DNA of 64,000 nucleotides from Castor canadensis (taxonomy: Eukaryota > Chordata > Mammalia > Rodentia > Castoridae), in assembly GCF_047511655.1 (NCBI RefSeq), contig NC_133400.1:2051001-2115000 (forward strand), read 5' to 3'. Numbering within the stretch: position 1 is the first letter of the stretch; each line of letters begins with the position of its first letter. Positions 1 to 18,944 of this stretch are shown in pieces. A model generated the notes under the pieces. It had not been told where the DNA came from, did not search any database, and saw only the letters and a list, made by a program, of their open reading frames with translations. Both the position numbers and the translations under genes were made by a program.

Positions 1-1161
1 GGCCTGGCCCCAGGAGCAGCACTAAAGTGGACAAGAGCTTCGGTGGGGCTGTGCTGGACACGCTGCCCTCGGCAGCACCTCACCCACCTGTGCAGGTCCT
101 CTCGGGACTCACGGAGAACAGCTCTGTGTCGCCCACAGTCTCCTTTGGTCCCCGGGCCAAAGTTGTGCATGCTACCACGCTGGACAGGGTGCTGAAGACA
201 GCACAGCAGCCGACTCTGGCAGTGGAGACCAGCTCGGCCGCCACAGGGACACCGAGCACTGTTCTGCACGTGGCCCGGCCCCCCATCAAGCTGCTGCTGT
301 CATCCTCCGTCCCTGCTGACACGGCGGTCTCTGGGCAGACCTGCCCCAGCAGCGCGCAGATCAGCGTGGCTCCGGCGATGATCAGCCCCCGGGCGGCTCT
401 CTACACCAACACCAAAGTTGCCTTCTCCGCAGTGAGCAGCGTGCCCGTGGGCCCCCTGCAGGGCAGCTTCTGCGCCAGCAGCAACACTGCCTCCCCCAGC
501 AGCCATCCGTCCACATCCTTTGCAAGCATGGCCACGCTGCCCAGCTGCCCGGCCCCCAGTAGCAGCCCCGCACTCTCCTCTGTCCCCGAAAGCAGTTTTT
601 ACAGTGGTGGCGGCGGTGGCTCCACAGGAAACCTTCCTGCCTCAAGTCAAAGCCACCACCACCACCACCACCATCAGCAGCCCCCGGCGCCCCCACAGCC
701 CGCGCCGCCTCCGCCCGGCTGCATCGTGTGCGCTTCCTGTGGGTGCAGCGGCAGCTGTGGCTCCAGTGGCCTGACTGTCAGCTACGCCAACTACTTCCAG
801 CACCCCTTCTCCGGGCCGTCCATGTTTACCTTCCCCTTCCTTCCCTTTAGCCCCATGTGCAGCAACGGCTATGTCAGCACACAGCAGTATGGCGGCAGCT
901 CCACCTTCCCTGTCGTGCATGCCCCCTATGGTGGCAGCGTGACTCCAGACCCCGTCCTGGGCGGGCAGTCCACATTTGCAGTGCCACCAATGCAGAATTT
1001 CATGGCTGGGACAGCAGGGGTGTACCAAACCCAAGGTGTGGTGAGCAGTAGCAACGGGTCCAGCCACAAAAAGAGTGGGAATCTGTCTTGTTACAACTGT
1101 GGGGCCACTGGTCACCGTGCTCAGGACTGCAAGCAGCCATCCATGGACTTCAACCGGCAAG
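1..1161 (+). CDS. ZCCHC14: ZCCHC14 penultimate coding exon (5' end uncertain)
   Basis: The frame is open from base 3 to the donor G|GTAAAC at 1161/1162. The exon ends one base into a Gly codon (phase 1) that is completed by the next exon. Translation continues in-frame past the donor for 25 codons without homology, so the splice, not the ORF stop at 1238, is the true end. Confidence 0.92.
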
Positions 1162-2121
1162 GTAAACACCCGCCCAACCCAGCTCACTGCCTGCCCCCAC
1201 GGCACTGGGTCCACACGTGCCTGGTTTCAGGAAATTAGTAGTAAACTTCCTTCTTTTTAAAGCCAAAAGTAATTTTTTGAATGCTCTTTGAAAATCTTAA
1301 TGGTAAGCTAAGAAGTCCCCAGAAGGGTGACTGCTGGTTCTCAGAAATGACTTGATACTCCTCATTCTAGAAGGCGGCGAGCTGGCCGTGGATGGGCTTC
1401 ATGGGCTCTGAGACTTGCCATGTGTTGCAGTGGCCAGTGACATTGGTTACTGCCACCCCTGGCAGCCATGTGACAGCTCAGGATGGGGCAGTGACTTCAG
1501 ATCCTGCGGAGCCCACCCGTCAGTCGCCGTGGCTGACCAGTACTGAGTTCCCTGCCCTTCCTCGTCCCTCCTCGCCTGCCGCGCCTATGCCAGGTCTAGT
1601 CTGTGTTTTGGGAAACTGGTGCCACCCGGAGAGGCCACCTTCTTTCAAGGGTGTAAACAGACCTGCCGTCTGTTAGAGCCGATGCCTGTGACTCAAGAAG
1701 TCCAGACGGGTTTGGGAAGCTGTGGGCTTCTTCAGGGCCACAGCTTCCTAGAGTTGGGCTGCATCTCCCAAGGCCCGTGGTACTGGCCAAGCCTCATCTG
1801 CCCTCATTCAGGTGACAGGTGCAGAGGAAGAACCTCTGAGCATGAAGACTCTGCATGAGCAGTGTCCTCTGTAGCCACTTCAGCCCTGGGCGGGTTGTGT
1901 GAGCCTGTGAACAGCGTCCAGTGTCGTGGGACAGGGCGGTCAGGATGGGAGGTCCAGATTGCAGCTGAGTCCTGACTGGCGACTCTGGAAGTGACAGGGC
2001 CGGTCAGTGGTTTGAGTTATTTCTGTGGTGATTCAAACTTGACCTCTTTCTTTCCCTCTCTCTAGGTACTTTTAGGTTGAAATATGCCCCTCCAGCAGAA
2101 AGTCTGGACTCCACAGACTGA
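1..2121 (+). CDS. ZCCHC14: ZCCHC14, C-terminal part (last two coding exons, gene continues upstream)
   Basis: Zinc finger CCHC domain-containing protein 14. The family is known to bind RNA stem-loops and recruit the TENT4A/B poly(A) polymerases for mixed tailing, including on hepatitis B virus RNA. The window holds about 404 C-terminal residues, split over 1-1161 and 2066-2121. Seen in the translation: a long Ser/Pro/Thr-rich, probably disordered stretch; a seven-residue His run (654-674) followed by a Gln/Pro block; a Cys-rich patch (CIVCASCGCSGSCGSSG); and one zinc knuckle CYNCGATGHRAQDC at 1089-1130 with the C-X2-C-X4-H-X4-C spacing intact. The protein ends LKYAPPAESLDSTD, matching the human C-terminus as I recall it. 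The SAM-like and other N-terminal domains lie outside the window. The first 12 bases could be intron, since a weak CAG acceptor sits at 11-13. The identification is secure. Confidence 0.96.
1162..2065 (+). other. ZCCHC14 last intron
   Basis: A 904 bp intron with GT donor (GTAAAC) and AG acceptor after a pyrimidine tract (ctttctttccctctctctag). I see no repeat or RNA gene inside it. Confidence 0.88.
2066..2121 (+). CDS. ZCCHC14: ZCCHC14 terminal coding exon
   Basis: Starts right after the AG at 2064-2065. It completes the split Gly codon and encodes TFRLKYAPPAESLDSTD and then TGA at 2119-2121. The very short C-terminal coding piece followed by a long 3'UTR is the family's usual arrangement. 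Confidence 0.94.
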
Positions 2122-5100
2122 TATTTTTCTCTGGCACAGAGCATTATTAAGCCATGGAGACATGGAAAATTAAAACAGCTGAGAAGTCCGGTTGCTGTTG
2201 CGCTTAATGTTTTAATCCAAAGGTGCTTTACTTCCTATACTGGGTAGAAAATCTAGCGTACAAGTGCATCAAACTCAATTTTATTGCCAAAATCCTAGAC
2301 TGGAGCGCGCTGTCAGGACCTGCTTGGGGCCTCTCCACGGCTGGTGGCCTGGCCGCTGACACCTAGGTCGCAGTGTGGAGGCCTCCGCCTCCTGAAGAGC
2401 GTCACCTCGCTGGTCCTTATAGGCTCACACATAATTCCAGGCAGCTACGTGCGATCTGAATGGAGACCGATGGTCGGAGGTCCCAGGCAGATTTCTGCAG
2501 CCCCGGGCTAGGGAGATGCCAGCTGTGCTGTGTTTTGTTTGTTATTCCTCACGTGACTTGGCCCTCATCTCTGGGACTTTTAAGGCTTGCACTACAGAAG
2601 AAGGTACCCGGTGTCCATCTGCAGAGTGGGGGTCGGGCTCCTCGGAGAGCAGCTGAGGCTCCAGAGGCGGCGCCAGCAGCTGCAACTGTGTGTCCTTCCC
2701 TCCTTCAGACACTTGTAGCAGTTCCAGGTTTTTAATTTTTTTCCTGCAAATAAATTTAAACTCCATTAATAAATAGGAATAGTTCACTCAACAACTTCAC
2801 TTCCAGGGTCCAAGTCCCAGGGAATCCAGTCACTAAGACTTGACCGTTCCTCTTGCCCTCCGGTGGCTTTGAGCCTGCTCTGCCCACGTGCAGGACACGG
2901 ACCGACTCGGCTCCGTGAGTTGGCTGTGACTGATGTGACTCGTCCTTAGGGAAGCTGGCAAGTTGTTGTGTCCCACACGGGCTCCCCAAGGACCCCAGAC
3001 CTGGCCGGGGCTGACTGCCGACGGATCCACACTTGAGACGACATTTCAACGAGAATACAGCCCTGCAGTTCATGAGCGAAACATTGCAACTCTCTCCTGT
3101 CAGCGTTTTGTGGCGCCTGTGTATCGATCGCTAGTTCCGTTTAAACGTGCCTGGAGAGCGTCAGGAGAAAGCGGCAGCTCGGAGGAGGCGCTCCGCAGAT
3201 GTGGCCCGGACAGGGCCAGGCCTCGGTGGAAATCAGCCTTGGCTGGGGCGCTCTGCATTTCACCCACTGGATCAAAAGCATTTTGGTGAGAAACTTAGGG
3301 ACTTCAGTCTTCAAGGTTAAAGGGAATTTTCTGCTCAAATAATAACATTATCTAAAATACTAAAGCCTTCAATGTTCAAATACTGTTTGGTAAGGTCTTG
3401 CCAGGGATTTTCCTTTGGAATATTTATGAAGAAAAAAATCACAACATTGAGACCATTCTTAAAACAGACAATCAGCCTTGTGCAAAATTGGTGTAAATCA
3501 GAAGAATACCCTAGAACCGGAGGCGTTGTGTACACGGCTTCAGACTTTGTGAGCAATTTCCTGACGTGCGGAAACTCAAGCGGACAGTTGTCACTTTTTA
3601 TGAGAGGCTTCGGGAGCTCGGTAGTTTTGGGGTAGTTTCATTTCTATGCAATGCAGGCTCGGCAGGCCCGTGTGTTCTTCTCTTTGACGGCCCAGTGTTT
3701 CGCAGCTCTGAAGTGACGGCATATACGCACAGCTGTTAGGGTGTCACGCTGACCTCTTAGTTTTAGACACTACAAGACGTCAGATGACAGAACTGACACA
3801 ACCTTGCCTTAAAGAGCACCAGACTGGAATTGGTCACACGATGCTAATAAGGAAGACTGGAGTGTTCACTGATGTTTACGATTTTAATATTTCCGAGGCC
3901 CTTACAGTGGCCCGGATATGTGCTGAAAGCCAAACTTAAATTTTTTGGTTTTTTTAAACAAAGAAATATTTTAAATAAATCCTATTTCAACACAGTGAAA
4001 TTGTTGGAAACTGTCTCATAGCAAAAGAAAAAAATCATACTTAACGTTTTTGTTTTCGTGGTCAGTATAGGGAAATGAAGGTGTCTTTTGTTACCCTTAT
4101 AACTTTTGATAAATATTAGAGGTTAACCATAAACACAAGGAAAGTTTAAAACAGAAACTTCATTCGAAGTATGCCATTCAAGAGTTGAGGTGAATATGTC
4201 CTGACACTGTTACGGCTGTGTTCCAGTCACCGGGAAGTAAGTGCTTATGCCGTGTGACATCTCTGATGAGGCTGTCAGGAACTGAGACTTAAATGTGGGT
4301 ATGCCACCGGTCCACGCGGTCTCTGAGTGAATCCCACACTTGGACTTGAGGATATTTGCCAGCAGTATTATCTCTGATGAAAAGGTCTCTTCAAAAGCAA
4401 CCAAAGTCAGCAAGCCTGGAGAGCACTTTGAACTTCAGCCGACTCCTGTGGTCACCACCACCAAGCAGGCCGGCCGTTCTGGCCATTTTCCTGAGACTGC
4501 TGCAGGTGCACAGTGCTGTGGCAACCAGGCGGGGTGGCCCTGGCCAGGGCTTTGCTCCGTGGAGTCGGCCGTGCGTTCAAGTTTCTAACCCTGTGTTTTT
4601 ATCTCCAGGAATGGGGACGGTGGAATGTACAGATCAAAGTAGAACACAATGTTGGGATAAAACAACTATTTTACCTTTGTTTGTTTTTTAAGCAAAATAC
4701 TCATTTTCTACCTTATTTTCTAATTTTTGTTTCACGGTAATACTGAAAATTGGAAAGTGTTTAACATAAAGCTCCTAGTTGCTGCTGAAGAGGAGACGGG
4801 AGCTAGCACTCACAATGACAATAAAGACTCGTTATTTTCTTGAATGCACATTACGATTGGCTGTTAAAAACCAGCATCTCCCTCACCTCCCCAAGTGACG
4901 GGAGGGCGCTTGTCTGTACTGGTAGGCCGTAGGCGCCGTACTCTCAATTCCGTTTAGTTCTAGGTCCCTCACTCTAAGTCAGCCTAGTCTGTACCACACG
5001 CTGAGTGCCAAGGTGGCCAAGGCGGCATTCATTACCCTCGCCTAACGTCCTGCGCTGTGACGCTCCCTGTGAGCACTGGCCAGCTTAGGCTTCTACTCCG

Positions 5101-5749
5101 CCCCACCCCCCCCACGCAGTGACACTCGCACCCAGTGGGAACTGGGTCACACCCTCGCTCGGTCCCTTCAGGTCTCTCTTCCTGCTTCCTGATGTTTGGT
5201 CTGATGCCTTGCCAGGATTACATCCTAGTGAGTGGCGGCTCTACCTGCTGAAGCCTTACAGGTTGTAAGGGAAACTGTCCCCCTGCCCAGCCTCGTCCCC
5301 GAGGATGGTCCCATGGAACTGAGCAGGGTCAGCTGTCCTCTCCAAGCTCCCGAAGGTCAGGTCAGGTGGCACTGGAAGAGGCTGGACTGTTGAGCAGGCC
5401 CAAGGTCTGAGTGAAAGTGGGCATCTTTAATCAACACTCGCAATATTCTAGAAAACCATATACTGTGCTGGTGGAGGCCAAAGGTCCAGGTCACTGACAA
5501 ACAAGGGGGCAGTGGCCCCAGTCCCCTCTCTGGCCTCTCATGGGCTATGGGGAGCCCTCGGCATGGTCAGTTCTTAATATGCACATGGCTGAGGCGTTGG
5601 TACTGAGACTGAAAGCCTTCACAGCTTCTATCGGGCATATTTTCTTTTTAGGAATGAAGGAAAATTCTCCCCATTTTTGAGCCATTCTTCTTTTGTCAAT
5701 TCTACAAAATTGCATGTAACTTTATAAATATTTTTAAAAGATATAGTTT

Positions 5750-5757
5750 TGTAAATA
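5750..5757 (+). promoter_or_regulatory. Pumilio response element in ZCCHC14 3'UTR
   Basis: TGTAAATA matches the PUM1/PUM2 consensus UGUANAUA exactly. It lies about 150 nt upstream of the poly(A) signal in an AU-rich stretch, a typical place for a functional site. No binding evidence is available from sequence alone. Confidence 0.5.
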
Positions 5758-5898
5758 TTTAATATTCTGCTAATTTGATTTTGAATTGTAAATGTCAAGT
5801 ATTCTGTTTTTGGGATTTTTATGTTTTATTATACTTTGTTAAAAAGGAAAAATTGTACATTTTTAGAATGTTTTTATGAGTAAATTTAATGTACTGAA

Positions 5899-5904
5899 AA
5901 TAAA
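5899..5904 (+). terminator. ZCCHC14 polyadenylation signal
   Basis: AATAAA on the + strand, followed within 30 bases by a T-rich stretch (gtctgtttgattttat) that fits a downstream element. It is the first canonical hexamer at the end of the AT-rich tail of the UTR. Confidence 0.75.
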
Positions 5905-5920
5905 AATTTTAAAAAAGTCT

Positions 5921-6904
5921 GTTTGATTTTATCAGGTCACGGTCTCATATAGAACATGAAGTTTGCATCCTTTCAACTAACAGTTTGTGATTTCAGGCTT
6001 GGAGGTTCCTCTTTCAGCCTGCCTCCCAGGTTCCTGCACACACCTGGCCTTCCAGCCATTCACTTTCTACCAAGGTTCCTACTTCTTAATACAGTGTCAG
6101 TAAGGACATTGTAATAAAAACTCTCTCTACTCAGAAGTGGGCACTGGTGGCTCCTGCCTGTATCCAAGGTACCCAGAAGGCAGATCAGGCAAATAGTTCA
6201 AGAGAGCCCCCCATCTTGAAAATACTCACCACAGAAAAAGGGCTGGAAGAGTGGCTCAAGTGCCAGAGTGCCTGCCTAGCAAGCGTGAGGCCCTGAGTTT
6301 AAACCTGAGGGCCACAAAAAAACAAAAACAAACTCCACTTAGGTTAAAGGCATTCCAGGTCCAGGTTCTGTAAGGATCACAGAACTGGGGGCGGGGGGGG
6401 GTCTGCTGTGTCCATGCACTTCCAGGAGAAGAGGTGGCCCAGTGACACCAGGCCCCTGGGAGGGGCCAGCCTTTTAATGTATATGAGGACAGCTCCCAGT
6501 GGTCACCTCCCCCCAGAGGTGGTCCTTCACAGCACCAGGCAGCAGGCTCTCCAGAGAAGGCACCCACATGCAGCATGGGGTGGCCTGGAGCGAACAGTGC
6601 AATTTAGCCCTGGCTGCTCCTTGTCTGGTCTGAGAACTGCAGCTGCCCACATGGTGGCCGTAACTCCCAGCCCAAAGTGTGGCACAAGGCTGTCGGGTGT
6701 CTTTTCTGACAGCACCAGGCCTATCCACATCCACTCCTGACCTAGCTCACTGCCAGACCTCAGGAGACTAGCTTGTTGCAGGCAAGACCTGGGGCAGGAT
6801 CTTGATCTAGGAGAGAACGGTATTGCTCCACCGTCCCTCCTCCCCTCCTCCCTGCCCCCCAGTCTGCAGGGCCGACTCCGGGCCAACCCCCATGAGACAG
6901 CTTT
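5921..6904. other. Convergent intergenic gap between ZCCHC14 and MAP1LC3B
   Basis: Roughly 1 kb separates two 3' ends that face each other. It contains one composite SINE (6137-6332), a G-rich run near 6390-6401, and nothing else I can name. Confidence 0.7.
6137..6332 (+). repeat. Composite B1/ID-like SINE
   Basis: Left half (ggtggctcctgcctgtatcc) is B1-like; right half has an A-box-like tggctcaagtg and B-box-like gagtttaaacc, then an A-rich tail. Confidence 0.8.
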
Positions 6905-6924
6905 TGTGACAGTTTTCTTATGCC

Positions 6925-6930
6925 TTTATT
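6925..6930 (-). terminator. MAP1LC3B distal polyadenylation signal
   Basis: TTTATT on the + strand is AATAAA on the MAP1LC3B strand. It sits 1.4 kb past the stop codon, giving a 3'UTR of a length usual for this gene. Two nearer hexamers exist at 8052-8057 and 8080-8085. Confidence 0.6.
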
Positions 6931-8051
6931 CACTCAGTGCATTAAAGATGTATTTGTTAAAGATCCTATAAATAAAGGGTGCCCCTTAGCATGGTATTTG
7001 TTTTAAAAAGCAGTTATTATAGGAATCGTACTGGTCACACTGTAGATACAAGAATCCGAGCTATACTGAGGCATACAATCTAAACAAGACACTGAAAACT
7101 TACATAATGTAAAATACACACATTAAAAGTTAAGCCATGTGGACAGGCGCACAGTGGGGAAAGGTAATGGGGGATCCCAGTGATGAGGCAGAGGCTGCCG
7201 TGTTGCTTCCCCCGATTACTGGAGGTGGCTCTTACTGAGTTCCTGCCTAGACCCCCAAACACAAGGCTGCCTAACCTGCACATAGTCTGCAGTGGAGCAT
7301 GCTGGAAGCACTGGCGGTTTGTTCTAGCTGGATGGAAGATATTTAACTGGACATCAATGTCAAGACCGCATGTCTCCTTTTGCTGTTCTCTTCACACTGA
7401 CATTCCAGAAAATGGGAGAATCCTGACGGCTGTCTGAACTACCCTTGCACACCTGAGAACCTTTTGATAACATGCTTAAGTCACACAGTTAAAGTATCAT
7501 CTATGGCTTTAAGCCAAGCAGCAGGGGGAGCGCACCTGAATGTCAGTGCTCTGCTTTGTCACTTCCACCATGTCCTAAATGATACCACACACCTGCTTGC
7601 TTCCTCACCAACACAGGACCAGACCAAGAAAATCCAAGCCAGAAGAAATGTATTTCCGTTGACAGCCTTTTAAGAAGCTGGACCAAAACACCTTACTCTG
7701 GGTTCCAGTTTCCCATTGAGCAGTGCTGCTTTCCTCTGGGCCCCCTGGAAGGCCCTGAGCGAACTGTCCACCTGCTTCTCAGGCATTGGGAGCCTGGAGC
7801 AGCCTCCTGCACACCCCTGACCCTGTTTTACGCAAAGCCAGAGGTGGGGGGGAGAGGGCAGTTCTACTTGACAACTTGGGCTCAGAGACCCCCTTAGGGA
7901 GACTTCTCCAGCTGACCAGAAGCCATGTGGGAAGGCACAGGTTCTGTGAACCTGGAGAAGAGAGTGAGTGTCTCTAAATGCCTCAGCACTGCCCGAATTA
8001 CAAGTGAGTACTGGGGAAGAAAACAGCATTAAAATAACTTGGAAGTCCTAT

Positions 8052-8085
8052 TTTATTGGCAACTTAGGATGCAAAGTATTTTATT
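8052..8085 (-). terminator. Possible proximal MAP1LC3B poly(A) signals
   Basis: Two TTTATT motifs (AATAAA on the gene strand) lie 28 bases apart in an AT-rich stretch. They would give a 3'UTR of about 0.3 kb. Whether they are used is inference. Confidence 0.35.
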
Positions 8086-8324
8086 TTTAAATTTCTAAAA
8101 TCTGGAAACAAGATGGCCTAGGTTAAATAAAATAACATAGTTCTCCGAAGCTGAGCGGGCTCAAGTGGAGCTTAGTTTTTCTGCCTGAAATACAAAAGCA
8201 ACTTTGGCCAACACCTATGTTCTGATGTTCTGATGGCCTGTGAGGAGATGAACTGGCCAGCCTCGGCGACATCCCTTTTTTTCCTTGGTAAGGGTTTAAA
8301 AACTTCAGACCTGTCGTTCTAGTC

Positions 8325-16134
<7,810 letters not shown>

Positions 16135-16221
16135 GGTGTAGGGCCCGGGGACGGTAGCTGCGGGTCCGACAGTGGCGACGGCGACTTCCCTGGTGTTCTC
16201 CTCAGCCCGCAGCCGAGTCAG

Positions 16222-16240
16222 GTGACGGACGCCGCGTCAC
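16222..16240. promoter_or_regulatory. Inverted pair of CRE half-sites upstream of MAP1LC3B
   Basis: GTGACG (16222-16227) and CGTCAC (16235-16240) are inverted around a 7-base spacer, 88-106 bases upstream of the LC3B start codon. ATF4 is known to induce LC3B through a CRE in its promoter during stress, and this is the obvious candidate here. Assignment is by motif only. Confidence 0.5.
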
Positions 16241-16352
16241 TGGGGGCGGGGCCAGGGCCGGCTGGGGCCGCCGCCATGACGGGCGTGGCGGAACCCACAG
16301 GCCGTGCGCAGCGCGGGGGGCGGGGCCGTGTGTGCGCACGCAGAAAACGCGC

Positions 16353-16364
16353 TGCGCATGCGCC
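16353..16364. promoter_or_regulatory. NRF1 site
   Basis: TGCGCATGCGCC contains the perfect NRF1 core GCGCATGCGC (16354-16363), which is palindromic. Confidence 0.6.
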
Positions 16365-16647
16365 TTGTGCCGCTAAGCCCCACCTCCCGGAGGATGCGCG
16401 AGTGAGTGCGTCTCGTGCCCTGAGACGCGGCTGAAGCAGGTGACCCCTGCTGTCCCCTCCCGGGCGGGTGCTGTGGCCCCGGGTTCCGCAGTCCCGCTGG
16501 TGTGGGCAGGCGTCCACTGTCCGTTCTTGTCCCGAGGCTCCTTCGCGGGTGTGCTTTGACCTCGTCCTTTTGCTAAGTAATCTTCAGATTTGGAGATCCC
16601 CGGCCGGGTGTGACCAGATCAGATTACGTCTGGCCCTGTGCCGCCAC

Positions 16648-16832
16648 TTTTTTTATTTATTTAATTTATTTAAATGGGATTGGTTTTGCAAAGCAGCCGC
16701 TTTACCGCTTGAGTCACACCCCAGTCCATTTTGCCCTGGTTATTTTGGAGACTGGTGGGGGGAGGGGAGGAGGTCCTGAACTCTGCCCAGGCTGGCCTCG
16801 AACTACGATCCTCCTGCTCTCAGCCACCAGCT
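16648..16832 (-). repeat. Degraded composite SINE
   Basis: T/A-rich start, ccgcttgagtcacaccccagtcc (ID half reversed), then cccaggctggcctcgaactacg (B1 half reversed). Confidence 0.6.
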
Positions 16833-16956
16833 CCACGCTCTTTTATCTGATCTTTGAGAAACCAGGAGAAACAGAAAAGTTTGCCCCAGAGGCTAGAGTT
16901 AGCCTGAAATGAAGTCCCCTGCACCTTCCATCCTTTCAAAAAGTGGTCTGGACTGG

Positions 16957-17256
16957 ACTTGCGGGTGCACCGCTGTAATCTCAGCTACTCGGGAGCATAG
17001 AAGTTTGAGGCCAGCCTAGGATGGGAAGAGTTCATTTCAGCCAACAAGCTGGGCATAGTGGTAGAAGTCTGTAATACCCAATAGATGGGTATTGCATAGA
17101 TAGATAGGAGGAGTGCAGTCTGAGGCCAACCCTGAACTTCAGACCCTATCTGAAAATAAGTAGAACAAAAAGGGACTGGAAATGTGGCTCAAGTGATAGA
17201 ATGCTTGCCTAGCAAGCACCTGGCCCTGGGTTCCAACCCTAGTACCGTGCACATGC
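16957..17256 (+). repeat. Composite SINE cluster
   Basis: Two B1-like starts (gcgggtgcaccgctgtaatc; gctgggcatagtggtagaag) followed by an ID-like unit (ggaaatgtggctcaagtg ... gggttccaaccctag). Probably one SINE inserted next to another. Confidence 0.65.
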
Positions 17257-17997
17257 ACACATGCGCGCACACACGTTGTGGTTTTGTCCTTTGACAATAC
17301 TAAAACTTGTGTCTCCGTGTGATGTACAGCAACAGTTTCTTCCCCAATAGAGAACGCAAGCATTGTCATTGACCCCATGACCTTACCTGTGGCTATTCAT
17401 TCAGCCACTGTTGAGATACTAGTCCTGTGTAGGCAGCTAGGTAGACATGAGCAGGAACAGGGAAACCCCAGACTCCACTCTAAAGCCGCAGATAGCTCTC
17501 ACACTGGGTCAGCTGTGGCGACCACCCCCCACATCAAAGGCGGAACCGAGTCCAACATGCAGGCAGCCTCTGAGCAGTAGCCGAACCACTGGAGGAGGGG
17601 AGAGCCCTGCTTTTGTGCAAGCAGTCACCCCACTTTCTTGGCTAGGGCCCCAGCCCCCATGTGCTTTTGTTATGCAGCGGCCTGCCACACCCCCTGAGCG
17701 TGTGATTCTGCTTTGCAGTAAGGCCCTTCTTACTCTCTTCCCACTGCTGGTGGCTCTAATCTTAGACACTGTACCCGAGAGCCAAGGAACTCGTGACCCA
17801 GGTTTTTACCCGTGTTGCTCCTCTAGCCCTTGTCTCTCTGCTTACAGTCCATAAAGAAGGAACACTTTAACATCCTGTTTTTCACAGTTCCAAAGGACAG
17901 TTCAGCAGCTCCAGGTACCAACCTGAGCTCTAGGAGCATTCTTCGGTGATGTGTCTGTGCTTTCCTGCTTGTATTTATTCTGTGAAAATTGAGTGAC

Positions 17998-18120
17998 ATG
18001 CTGGGTATTGAGGGTGGGGGGGAGAGGGAGGGGGTGGACTGGGTGGTAAGAGAGGGGGTGGGGGCAGGGGGGAGAAATGACCCAAGCCTTGTATGCACAT
18101 ATGAATAATAAAGTTAAAAA
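17998..18120 (+). repeat. 5'-truncated L1-type 3' end with perfect target-site duplication
   Basis: A G-rich purine tract, agaaatgacccaagcc, tatgcacatatgaataataaag and an A tail. The 13-base word aaaattgagtgac flanks it at 17985-17997 and 18121-18133 without mismatch. The duplication starts with AAAA, as L1 endonuclease targets do. Purine tract plus AATAAA and poly(A) fits an L1 3'UTR end. Confidence 0.7.
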
Positions 18121-18612
18121 AAAAATTGAGTGACGATTCCAGTAAGCAGAGACTATGTGCCTACCTTCTGCCAAACAAAATCACCAGTTTTGACGTCTTA
18201 AAACAAGGCGGGCTGCTGTTTCTTCCCTGATGGTAACTATCAGCCTGCTGAGTGCTTTCTTGGCTTAAGGGCTACTTTGTAAGAAATGGCATTTTCTTTC
18301 TCTTCCAAATGTAAGGGGAGGTAAAACGTCAATACCTGGCATAAGGAGGGGGAGGAAGGGAAGGAAGGGCTTGTGTCAGGATGTACCCACAAAGCTTTGC
18401 CAAATGACCCCAGGGTTACTCATTGGCAGGGTGTTGTAGTACTGACAGGTCAGGGTTGCTCTTTGTCATTTTGACATACTGAAGTCCACATTTGCAAAGA
18501 CACTTTAATTCTACCCCAACTTGTCTCTGCAGCCCAAATGCACATACAGGGTACATGGGTCTCAAAAGAACCCCAAAGCAGTTGGTGTCACTCCACACAA
18601 GAATGACATACC

Positions 18613-18808
18613 TGGGTGCCAGTGACTCACGCCTGTAATCCTAGCTACTCGGGAGGCAGAGATCAGGAGAATCACCATTTGAAGCCAGTTAGGGGCAAAT
18701 AGTTTGTGAGACCCTAGCTTGAAAAAACCCATCACAGAAAAGGGCTGGTGGAGTGGCTCAAGGTGAAGGCCCTGAGTTCAAACCTCAGTACCGGGGAAAA
18801 AAAACAAA
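18613..18808 (+). repeat. Composite B1/ID-like SINE
   Basis: gtgactcacgcctgtaatcc to gagttcaaacctcagtacc and an A tail. Confidence 0.85.
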
Positions 18809-18819
18809 TCAAAACAGAG

Positions 18820-18944
18820 CAAAATGGACTGGAGGTGTGACTCAAATGGTAGGGTGCCTGCTTTTTTGAGCACGAGCTTTGCAAGTGCAAAGTTCTGAGT
18901 TCAGACCCCAGTCCCACCAAAAAAAAAAACAAACCAAAAAAAAG
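18820..18944 (+). repeat. ID-like SINE monomer
   Basis: ggactggaggtgtgactcaaatgg ... gagttcagaccccagtcc and an A tail. It follows directly on the preceding SINE. Confidence 0.7.

Larger units (their letters stand above)
2122..5920 (+). other. ZCCHC14: ZCCHC14 3' untranslated region
   Basis: About 3.8 kb from the stop codon to the AATAAA at 5899-5904, close to the length of the human ZCCHC14 3'UTR as I remember it. It is free of recognisable SINEs, in contrast to all flanking non-coding DNA, which suggests constraint. The last 300 bases are AT-rich, with AU-rich elements and a Pumilio-type site. Confidence 0.75.
6905..8324 (-). other. MAP1LC3B: MAP1LC3B 3' untranslated region
   Basis: About 1.4 kb from the stop codon to just past the distal signal. 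No SINE is visible in it. Minus-strand AATAAA motifs at 8080-8085 and 8052-8057, 240-270 nt after the stop, could give a short-UTR form. Confidence 0.65.

Noticed and set aside
642-1214. 190-codon open frame antisense to ZCCHC14
   Set aside because: It mirrors the repetitive coding sequence (Val run opposite His/Gln codons). No recognised domain.
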